Shown: piece by piece, positions 8,250 through 13,716 of the stretch | Position numbering within the stretch: position 1 is the stretch's first letter | Layout: the number at the start of each line of letters is the position of its first letter | Assembly: GCA_031409855.1 (NCBI GenBank) | Contig: JANNYA010000169.1 | Location: 1-20,322, forward strand | DNA length: 20,322 bases | DNA from: JANNYA01 sp031409855 | GTDB taxonomy: Bacteria; Pseudomonadota; Gammaproteobacteria; Xanthomonadales; SZUA-5 | Direction of reading: 5' to 3' | Made by a program: the position numbers and the translations under genes | Notes under the pieces: generated by a model | The model's database searches: none | Told to the model about the DNA's origin: nothing | What the model saw: only the letters and a program-made list of their open reading frames with translations

Positions 8250-8711
8250 ATGAAATCAACACTAGCCAAATTCATTGCGATGTCACTGATGGCCGTTGCG
8301 GCGCACGCGCAGGAGATCGACAAACTCGATTGGATGACAGGCACCTGGACTGAAAACAAGGACGGCGATATCGTTCAGGAAGCGTGGCTTGGGCCGCGCG
8401 AAAAAATGATGACAGCGGTGAATTTGACCACATCAAAAAAGCGTGGGGCGACATTCGAATTTCTGAGGATTGTAGAAGGCCCCTCTGGACTTTCTTACAT
8501 ATCTAGCCCAGGTGGCAAGACGCCCGTTGAATTCAAACTGAAATCGATGGGAGCGCGGCGCGTGGTATTCGAAAATGCCGAGCATGATTTTCCGCAGCGC
8601 ATTCTTTACTGGATTGAACCCGATGGTGCGATGAAAGCGCGCATCGAAGGTGAAATTCAGGGAAAGGCGCGCGCTATGGAGTGGCGATTTGTGGCGGGGA
8701 AGTTAAAATGA
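8250..8711 (+). CDS. DUF6265 family secreted protein
   Basis: A 153-residue protein with an N-terminal signal peptide (MKSTLAKFIAMSLMAVAAHA, cleavage likely before QEI). The mature part has the DUF6265 pattern: LDWMTGTWTENKDG, WLGPREKMMTAVNLT, FEFLRIVEG, and the diagnostic VVFENAEHDFPQRILYW. The fold is probably a lipocalin-like beta barrel, given the GTW-type opening and the alternating strands; this is inference. A strong ribosome binding site (AAAAGGA at 8235-8241) precedes the ATG. It lies 30 nt behind the acyl-CoA synthetase gene, so a joint transcript is likely, but a functional link to lipid use is not shown. The family has no known function. The stop is followed immediately by a repeat element, which may act as the operon end. 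Confidence 0.88.
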   Translation: MKSTLAKFIAMSLMAVAAHAQEIDKLDWMTGTWTENKDGDIVQEAWLGPREKMMTAVNLTTSKKRGATFEFLRIVEGPSGLSYISSPGGKTPVEFKLKSMGARRVVFENAEHDFPQRILYWIEPDGAMKARIEGEIQGKARAMEWRFVAGKLK

Positions 8712-8712
8712 A

Positions 8713-8942
8713 CGGTAATTTTCGCTGATTCGTGTTTAATGAGATGGCGCTCTGAGTTCGTCATTCCCGCGTGCTTTTAGCGGGAATCCAGGGCGCTTGT
8801 TTTGGCGTTGCACCATTGCAATGCGCTGTACTTTGCGCAAGTGCAGGATGGATCCCCGACTAAAACATTCGGGGATGACGATCCGTCAGTTTGAATGGCA
8901 CCCGCTGGCGATGGGTACCATTCAAACTGACGGGGAATCTCC
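8713..8942 (+). repeat. Dispersed intergenic repeat, copy 1 (MITE/BIME-like)
   Basis: About 200 bp of this stretch (8713-8912) is a close relative of the reverse complement of 14771-15006. It contains three palindromic modules. The first is ATTCCCGC...GCGGGAAT (around 8763-8788). The second is ATCCCCGA...TCGGGGAT (around 8852-8877). The third is a perfect 16-bp inverted repeat, CCGTCAGTTTGAATGG (8883-8898) and CCATTCAAACTGACGG (8918-8933). The third module's right arm runs on as GGGAATCTC, which matches the outer end of the second copy. There is no coding content. It begins one base after the stop of the DUF6265 gene. Confidence 0.85.
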
Positions 8943-8970
8943 ATTTATCTCTTGCTCTACAATTTCTATA

Positions 8971-9189
8971 CGGGGTTTTAGAAGCCGCCGCAGTGGGCGC
9001 GGCGGATTAAAAAACCGGCAAAACCGTGCGGCTTGTAGTGGTGCGCAAAGATCAGCATTGGACGTCGAAACTTTGCGCGCGCACTGTCGAAAACTCCTGA
9101 CCGGCTATAAACAGCCCAAAGTGATCGAATTTCGCGACAGCCTGCCAAAATCGGCGGTGGGTAAGATTTTGCGGCGCGAGTTGCGGTAA
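8971..9189 (+). pseudogene. Decayed second copy of the acyl-CoA synthetase 3' end
   Basis: This stretch aligns with 8000-8219, the last 73 codons of the fadD-like gene. By eye I count about 25 differences in roughly 218 bp. The copy is dead: GAT-GAA has become GAT-TAA (stop around 9008) and one base is missing near 9055, shifting the frame. After the shift, the copy encodes exactly the same last 44 or so residues as the intact gene, and every base change there is synonymous. Nothing of the first 490 codons is present; unrelated repeat DNA lies immediately upstream. It is therefore the tail of a former paralogue or older allele. Confidence 0.9.
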
Positions 9190-9196
9190 ATCGCAA

Positions 9197-9243
9197 AGCA
9201 GCTTGTCGCGAGAACTCGCTGGGCTTTGCAGCCCTGCCTACAA
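9197..9243. repeat. Short REP-like palindromic stretch
   Basis: Between the fadD remnant and parD there is a compact stretch with partial inverted repeats (TCGCGAGAACTCGC, and GGGCT-TTGC-AGCCC) that ends in CTGCCTACAAA. It resembles the small REP-type hairpins common between genes in Pseudomonas and Xanthomonas relatives. The assignment is tentative. Confidence 0.35.
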
Positions 9244-9290
9244 AATTAAAACCGTAGGCTGTATATTGGTGCAACACGAGGAAAGCACTT

Positions 9291-9533
9291 ATGAATCGAA
9301 ATACATCCGTCACCCTTGGGCAACATTTTGCTAGTTTCATTGATATTCAGGTGCAGGGCGGGCGCTATGGCACGGCAAGCGATGTCGTCAGGGCGGGGCT
9401 TCGATTGCTTGAGGAACACGAAGCCAAGGTGAAGGCGCTGCAAGCGGCTTTGCATGCTGGGCTCCAATCAGGGGAACCGCGCACATTCGATAGTGATGCT
9501 TTTCTGAGCCGAATGCGCGCACAGCATGGCTAA
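9291..9533 (+). CDS. parD: ParD-like antitoxin (ribbon-helix-helix)
   Basis: An 80-residue antitoxin of a type II ParDE module. The N-terminal RHH DNA-binding part is NTSVTLGQHFASFIDIQVQGGRYGTASDVVRAGLRLLEEHE. The C-terminal part, rich in charged residues and ending EPRTFDSDAFLSRMRAQHG, is the usual toxin-binding tail. It matches the ParD/CC2985 type closely and appears intact. A GAGGAAAG ribosome binding site at about 9280-9287 supports the ATG. The gene overlaps parE by 8 nt (ATGGCTAA), the usual arrangement for translational coupling. ParD proteins normally repress their own promoter, which should lie in 9190-9280. The partner toxin is frameshifted, so the antitoxin may now be an orphan. 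Confidence 0.93.
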   Translation: MNRNTSVTLGQHFASFIDIQVQGGRYGTASDVVRAGLRLLEEHEAKVKALQAALHAGLQSGEPRTFDSDAFLSRMRAQHG

Positions 9534-9845
9534 GCCATACCGGCTCTCCCCGCTCGCTGAGGCTGACCTTGAGAAAATCTGGATTTACAGCGCCAAAAAC
9601 TGGTCCGTTGAGCAAGCGGATACCTACCACAGAAACCTAGTCGCCACGTTTGAAGGGCTGGCGATGGGTACCAAGCGCGGTCGCCCTGCCGATGTTTTGC
9701 CGGACTTTCAAAAGCACATGTCTGCCGTGTCACCTTCCGGTGCGACTTGTGCGCCTCGCACATAGTCTATTTTATCGAGTGTATTGATCGACTCGACGTT
9801 ATTCGCGTTTTGCAACAACGACAGGATGCACAGCGGCATCTCTAG
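9526..9845 (+). pseudogene. parE: ParE-like toxin, frameshifted near the C-terminus
   Basis: The frame from 9526 encodes a normal ParE N-terminal half: MAKPYRLSPLAEADLEKIWIYSAKNWS, then YHRNLVATFEGLAMGTKRGRPADVLPDFQKH. It then runs into an atypical tail and stops at 9763-9765. The expected ParE C-terminus is present downstream in another frame (about 9750-9845) and reads CASHIVYFIECIDRLDVIRVLQQRQDAQRHL before TAG. The distance between the two halves is also a few residues longer than usual, so a small insertion plus frameshift around 9715-9750 is likely. ParE toxins act on DNA gyrase, and the C-terminal strand and helix are important for this. The encoded 79-residue product is probably inactive. 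A sequencing error is the other explanation. Confidence 0.85.
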
Positions 9846-9869
9846 CATGCACGCCCCCGCAAGCGGCCA

Positions 9870-10559
9870 TTAGCCCAGCACCACGCAATTCCGCCCGTGT
9901 TTTTTCCCCTCATACATTGCGCAATCCGCGCGCCCGAGCACCATGTCTAAGCAATCCACGGGCTTGACTTCACTCACACCGAGCGTAATGGTGATCGAGC
10001 GTGGCAAGTTGGTCGTAATCGCTTGCACCGCCAGCCGACATTTTTCCGCCACAACCCTGGCCGCAGCCAAATCCGTCTCCGGCAATAGCAGCGCAAACTC
10101 CTCACCGCCCCAACGGGCGACCGTATCTGTTGCCCGCGTTTGCGCCCGCAGCGTTTCAGCGATCAAGCGCAGCACCACATCCCCTTGCGCGTGGCCAAAG
10201 TCATCGTTGATCGCTTTGAAATGATCAATATCCGCCAACACCACGCAAGCGGCCCGCCCGCTGCGATTAATCCGAGCAATTTCGCGCTGCGCGGCACACT
10301 GCAGCGCGCGGCGATTCGCTAAACCGGTCAAACAATCGCTATAGGCTAGCCGCGCTAATTCGGCGGGTTCACCACGGGCTTCAAGTTGGCATTTGAGGTG
10401 CGCGTTCTCTTGCTTTAGTGCACAAAGCTGGGTGCGCAGTGTCGCAAACTGGTTTGACGCTGGGCGTTCGAATAACTTTGCAATCTGGCTCATCAAGTGG
10501 TGCCAGTGGATCGTTGGGCTTTTGTGTGTCAAATTGTCAGCGTTCTTCATAAGATTCAT
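9870..10559 (-). CDS. Diguanylate cyclase (GGDEF domain protein)
   Basis: A 229-residue protein that should make c-di-GMP from two GTP. I choose ATG 10559 because it follows the stop of the upstream EAL gene by 4 nt and has an AGGA ribosome binding site inside that gene's end. The frame is open further upstream but only by overlapping the EAL gene. The N-terminus (1-65) has no membrane or sensor domain, only a short LF.RP segment and a helix that is probably a coiled coil (LRTQLCALKQENAHLKCQLE). The GGDEF domain has DCLTGLANRRAL, DIDHFKAINDDFGHAQGD, and the active-site GGEEF (151-155). An inhibitory I-site RATD sits five residues ahead of GGEEF, so product inhibition is expected. Together with the upstream EAL gene it forms a c-di-GMP operon. 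Confidence 0.93.
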   Translation of the reverse strand: MNLMKNADNLTHKSPTIHWHHLMSQIAKLFERPASNQFATLRTQLCALKQENAHLKCQLEARGEPAELARLAYSDCLTGLANRRALQCAAQREIARINRSGRAACVVLADIDHFKAINDDFGHAQGDVVLRLIAETLRAQTRATDTVARWGGEEFALLLPETDLAAARVVAEKCRLAVQAITTNLPRSITITLGVSEVKPVDCLDMVLGRADCAMYEGKKHGRNCVVLG

Positions 10560-10563
10560 TTGC

Positions 10564-11622
10564 CTATCCTGCGATGGCGTAATCGCGCTCAAGCAGCGCA
10601 CGCATGCTTTTCGGTGCCGAAAGGGGGGCAAGCAAATTACCTTGAATCTCCGTGCATCCCTGCGTTGCCAGATACGCCAGTTGCACTTGGTTCTCCACGC
10701 CCTCAGCCACGGTCGCTAATTTCAGCACCCTAGCAATAGTCAAAATGGTGTCGATGATTGCGACGTCCTTAGGATCACTGCCTAAGGTGCGAATAAACGC
10801 TTTGTCGATCTTGAGTTTTTGGATCGGCAAATATTTGAGATAGCCCAGGCAAGAACGGCCAGTTCCAAAATCATCGATGGCAATCGTGATTCCTAAACTG
10901 CGAAATTGATTGAGCACCGCGATGGAATGCTCCAGATCCGCCATCAGCAGGCTTTCGCTCAACTCCAACTCCAATTTGGCCCCGGGAATTTCGTAGCGTG
11001 CAAGTAAAGCCGGCAAAACGGCCAGCAGATTGCCACGACTGAGCTGCATGGGTGTGATGTTCACTGCCACACCCACGTCCAAACCCTGCAAACGCCAACG
11101 CTGCAGCTGCGCCAAAGCTTCATTGAGCAGCCACTCACCCACCGGTACAATCAAACTGGTTTGCTCCAAGATGGGCATGAAACGATCCGCTGGCACCGGG
11201 GCAAACTGTGGGCAGTTCCAGCGCAATTGCACTTCAAAGCGCACGACGGCATTGCTGTTCAAGGCCAAAATCGGCTGATAGTCCAGGGCAAATTCCCCAC
11301 GCTGCAACGCTCGGTGCAGCGCCGTTTCCATCGCAAGGCGCTCGCGCGCTGCAGCTTTCGTATGCCCGCGCGACAGATGTCCATCAAGATTTGCCAAACT
11401 GCCGGGAGCTTTGCCAGCCACTTGCCGCGCGCATTTGGCTGGCGCAGGTTCAATTGGCTTTGGTCGGCCAAATAGCATTGCAATGAAGCGAATGATGCGG
11501 GGCCAGGTATTTCGAGGCCCAGTATTCTTATGCTGTGTAGGTTTAGCAGGCGCTGTGCTAATAGGAATGGTAGTGGCGGCCAAATAGTCCGCGTTGCTTG
11601 ACAAAGTCAGGAGATTTTTCAT
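10564..11622 (-). CDS. EAL domain c-di-GMP phosphodiesterase, motif degenerate at EAL
   Basis: A 352-residue protein with a stand-alone EAL domain at about 96-345. The start at ATG 11622 has a GGGG Shine-Dalgarno-like stretch 6-7 nt upstream; a TTG four codons earlier is the alternative. The signature triplet is EVQ in place of EAL (FEVQLRW), but the metal-binding Glu is kept. Other catalytic positions are also kept: Asn188 in VNITP, Glu223 in LELSES, the double Asp in DDFGTG (250-255), Lys in KLKID, Glu307 in AEGVE, and the QG of EIQGN. It should therefore still hydrolyse c-di-GMP to pGpG, although reduced activity or a binding role is possible. The first 95 residues are low-complexity, Pro/Ala-rich and without a signal or clear TM. 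It is first in an operon with the GGDEF gene. Confidence 0.88.
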   Translation of the reverse strand: MKNLLTLSSNADYLAATTIPISTAPAKPTQHKNTGPRNTWPRIIRFIAMLFGRPKPIEPAPAKCARQVAGKAPGSLANLDGHLSRGHTKAAARERLAMETALHRALQRGEFALDYQPILALNSNAVVRFEVQLRWNCPQFAPVPADRFMPILEQTSLIVPVGEWLLNEALAQLQRWRLQGLDVGVAVNITPMQLSRGNLLAVLPALLARYEIPGAKLELELSESLLMADLEHSIAVLNQFRSLGITIAIDDFGTGRSCLGYLKYLPIQKLKIDKAFIRTLGSDPKDVAIIDTILTIARVLKLATVAEGVENQVQLAYLATQGCTEIQGNLLAPLSAPKSMRALLERDYAIAG

Positions 11623-12063
11623 AACGCGCCCCAAGGGATTTTAAAATAGCTGGCGAGCGGCGATTGATCCTAATCTGAGCAAATAAATCAACGCCCTTCG
11701 CTGATTGAAATTAAGTCATGCGCGTGCGCGGTAAGCAAATCTATTTTTATCGACTGGGATTGACCAGTATTTCGCCAAGGAAAGCAGATATCGATTTCAG
11801 TCGACTGGTATCGACTAGCGCACCGAAAACGCGCCAAATGCTAGTCGATAGCGCGTTAAAACTGCTGAAAATATTAATCGCTTTTAATCGATTTGATTAT
11901 TTTTGGCCGGGGTGCGTAACTAATTGGGCGGCGAGGAGCTGCACCCAAGTTCGGGGCTTAGATACTTGCAGTCAGGGCTTTAAATACTGAGTGCGAAACG
12001 TCGGCAATTCGGACTTGCGAAACTTACGCTTTCAGATTCATCTCTTCAACAAGGAAAACAAAA
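11623..12063. other. Divergent promoter region with repeated TCGACT motifs (441 bp)
   Basis: The region lies between the minus-strand EAL-GGDEF operon and the plus-strand secreted-protein gene. I see no convincing gene; a 90-codon frame at 11718-11990 has no ribosome binding site or recognisable content. TCGACT occurs at 11750, 11801 and 11811, and in reverse (AGTCGA) at 11843. The last two belong to an 11-bp inverted repeat, TATCGACTAGC (11809-11819) and GCTAGTCGATA (11840-11850), separated by 20 nt. The layout looks like a multi-site operator. Confidence 0.5.
11809..11850. promoter_or_regulatory. 11-bp inverted repeat, candidate operator
   Basis: TATCGACTAGC at 11809-11819 is exactly the reverse complement of GCTAGTCGATA at 11840-11850, with a 20-nt spacer. 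The centre-to-centre distance is about three helical turns. Two more half-sites (TCGACTGG) stand upstream at 11750 and 11801. No T tract follows, so it is unlikely to be a terminator. Confidence 0.4.
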
Positions 12064-13125
12064 ATGAACAAGCATATGATGCTAGCAACCTCTCTCTCAT
12101 TGGCAATTTTGACTGCCAATTCACATGGTCAACAAAACACAGGATTAAGTAGCGACCCCATGGGCGCAGTTTCTAAAGAAGAGCATCAGTTCGTTGTCAC
12201 CGAGGCCGAACAAACTGATGCTCACGTGACCACTTTTCCCAGTGATGAAGTAATGCTGATTCTGTATCGTAATCTCGTCCGTGACCACAAACTTAACCCA
12301 GGAGACGGCCTGTTTTCGCCAAATCTTGACCATGAACTGCTTCAGGACATTTATAAATTCGCGATAAAAATCGGATACATCAATGAAACTACATTTTTGA
12401 ATCTCGGGGATGTGTCGAAATCACCGCTCAAACTTGAGTCAAAAGCGGCTACTGCAGCTTGCAAAGGTAGTCTCGTAACATGTCTTTCTACACTTGGTAA
12501 CGCTGCAATACTCAGCAAAGAATTTGTTTCTTGCGCTGCTGCGGTTGCGGAAGAAGGAGTGAACCCGTGGGCCGACGCAGCTTGCGTAAAATCAACTGCA
12601 GCCGCAGTTTCAGCTGTTACTGCGTGCGCAATTTCGGTTGCACAGTGCACACACACAGACCCTCAAAAACCTACTTTCACAACTAGTCGGGCTGGACGCG
12701 ACGTCGGAGCTACGACCGAAAGTTACTGCCCAGACTCCTATCATGCTTATAAAGTTAACTTATATACGAGAGGCGATGTCATTGGAAGAATTGTATTGAC
12801 ATGTACGGACGGAACAGCAATTACTTTTGGTAGAAATGATTCTGGAGAAAATTTTGTGCAAAGTTGCAAAGATGATTATGCAATGGGTGGATTGAAAGGT
12901 CGCGTCGGGGATCACCTTGATGCCGCAGCGATAATGTGTGACAAAGTGGTTCGTGGTTCAGATTACGCTGATCAATATGGATCGATTAGGGGCGGGCCCG
13001 GTGGTGGCGCTTTTTCTAGCTTGTGTCCAGAGCACCAATATGTAATAGGTCTAAAAACTTGGCACGAACGTCTTGGCCTCGCTAAGAATTCCGCAATTAA
13101 TGGTGTCGAAGTAAAATGCAGATAA
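12064..13125 (+). CDS. Secreted cysteine-rich protein with C-terminal lectin-like repeats
   Basis: A 353-residue exported protein I cannot name. It has an N-terminal signal peptide (MNKHMMLATSLSLAILTANS, cut near SHG-QQ) and an AAGGAAAA ribosome binding site at 12051-12058. Residues 60-120 look helical. Residues 129-196 form an Ala/Ser-rich, probably helical segment with six Cys (133, 140, 157, 174, 188, 195), with i/i+7 pairs at both ends. Residues 221-353 contain six more Cys and repeated blocks of the type CP..Y.vGL.gR.GD.lD....C. The last is introduced by GGPGGGAFSSLCPEHQYVIGL, which resembles bacterial jacalin-like (beta-prism) repeats. Twelve cysteines in total suggest a disulfide-bonded extracellular protein. 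The gene is visibly more AT-rich than its neighbours, hinting at transfer. A carbohydrate-binding or toxin-like secreted role is inference. Confidence 0.8.
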   Translation: MNKHMMLATSLSLAILTANSHGQQNTGLSSDPMGAVSKEEHQFVVTEAEQTDAHVTTFPSDEVMLILYRNLVRDHKLNPGDGLFSPNLDHELLQDIYKFAIKIGYINETTFLNLGDVSKSPLKLESKAATAACKGSLVTCLSTLGNAAILSKEFVSCAAAVAEEGVNPWADAACVKSTAAAVSAVTACAISVAQCTHTDPQKPTFTTSRAGRDVGATTESYCPDSYHAYKVNLYTRGDVIGRIVLTCTDGTAITFGRNDSGENFVQSCKDDYAMGGLKGRVGDHLDAAAIMCDKVVRGSDYADQYGSIRGGPGGGAFSSLCPEHQYVIGLKTWHERLGLAKNSAINGVEVKCR

Positions 13126-13227
13126 TTCAAGCGCCAAACTCATGAAATCCCCGTTGCGTTCAAGGTTAATGGATGCCAAGGGCTATAGATATAAGCAAAA
13201 GAACCACTGTTTTTAATAGTCAAAATG

Positions 13228-13262
13228 CCAGCGGCCCTAAACCCGCTGGTTCTCTTCGATTT
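13228..13262 (+). terminator. Possible terminator of the secreted lectin-like gene
   Basis: CCAGCGG (13228-13234) and CCGCTGG (13243-13249) form a perfect 7-bp stem with an 8-nt loop, about 100 nt after the stop at 13125. It is followed by the T-rich stretch TTCTCTTCGATTTT. The T tract is interrupted, so the assignment is moderate at best. Its right arm is shared with the 10-bp direct repeat described for the neighbouring insertion. Confidence 0.4.
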
Positions 13263-13552
13263 TGTGTGGGAACTGGCTTTCCGGAAGTGTGCAAACGAGG
13301 GAGAGCCAAAGGATTCAACAGTTGCAGTTCTGGTCGGTTGCGAAACCTTTGGACGCGTCAGGGGCGGCGTAGCCGGCGAAGCGAACCCTTGAAGCGCATT
13401 GAATTCAATAGGCTTTTGAGAGGTCGAATGACGCAGTTGTCATTCGACCTTGAGCGCCAAAGCCTATGCACTGCCAAAACTACGGGATTGATTAAGCAAG
13501 ATCCGCGCCAATTTTTTCTCCCACACAAGAACGAACGGTGCCAACCCGCTGG
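13240..13552. mobile_element. Candidate small TIR element flanked by a 10-bp direct repeat
   Basis: AACCCGCTGG occurs at 13240-13249 and again at 13543-13552. Just inside these copies, TTCGATTTTGTGTGGGA (13255-13271) matches the reverse complement of TCCCACACAAGAACGAA (13519-13535) at 15 of 17 positions. The interior carries a long hairpin (13408-13467) and no convincing gene. The pattern fits a roughly 290-bp MITE-like insertion with a target duplication, although the inverted repeats do not abut the direct repeats exactly. Joining across the direct repeat keeps the protease reading frame (…AAL-NPLAALARDLG). Confidence 0.4.
13408..13467. repeat. Long imperfect hairpin
   Basis: The inner stem is a perfect 12-bp inverted repeat, AGGTCGAATGAC (13421-13432) and GTCATTCGACCT (13439-13450), with a 6-nt loop. 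An outer 9-bp stem, ATAGGCTTT (13408-13416) and AAAGCCTAT (13459-13467), extends it with a small asymmetric bulge. No T tract follows. It may be a REP-like or transposon-derived structure. Confidence 0.75.
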
Positions 13553-13716
13553 CAGCGCTGGCTCGCGATTTAGGCATCTCTGAAGCGCAGCTGCCGCAGT
13601 ATCAAGCCGTTGAACTTCAGGCTGCTGCGGCCGAGGCGGCGGCGAAGGCAAGTCTGGGTGATCGCTACGGCGGCACCTGGATTGAACGTGGAAGCGATGG
13701 GCTGTATTACACGGTC
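13543..13716 (+). pseudogene. 5' remnant of the protease prodomain, without a start codon
   Basis: In the same frame as the protease ORF and without a stop, this stretch encodes NPLAALARDLGISEAQLPQYQAVEL, then LGDRYGGTWIERGSDGLYYTVVAS. This is the expected N-terminal half of an alpha-lytic-protease prodomain. There is no ATG, GTG or TTG start in the open frame upstream of 13717, and a stop lies at 13489-13491. No signal peptide is encoded nearby in any frame that I can see. The original 5' end has been lost or displaced. Confidence 0.75.

Noticed and set aside
8740..8940. Possible CRISPR array, because of several short palindromes
   Set aside because: The palindromes differ from each other and there are no regular spacers; the stretch is one copy of a dispersed repeat.
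8797..9189. 130-codon open frame covering the repeat and the fadD tail
   Set aside because: Its first half is repeat DNA with palindromes and its second half is the fadD remnant after the frameshift; it is a chance fusion and has no ribosome binding site.
11718..11990. 90-codon frame upstream of the lectin-like gene
   Set aside because: No ribosome binding site, no recognisable domain, and it runs through the inverted repeats of the promoter region.
13173..13583. 136-codon frame before the protease
   Set aside because: Basic, low-complexity translation running through the hairpin and into the protease prodomain in the wrong frame.
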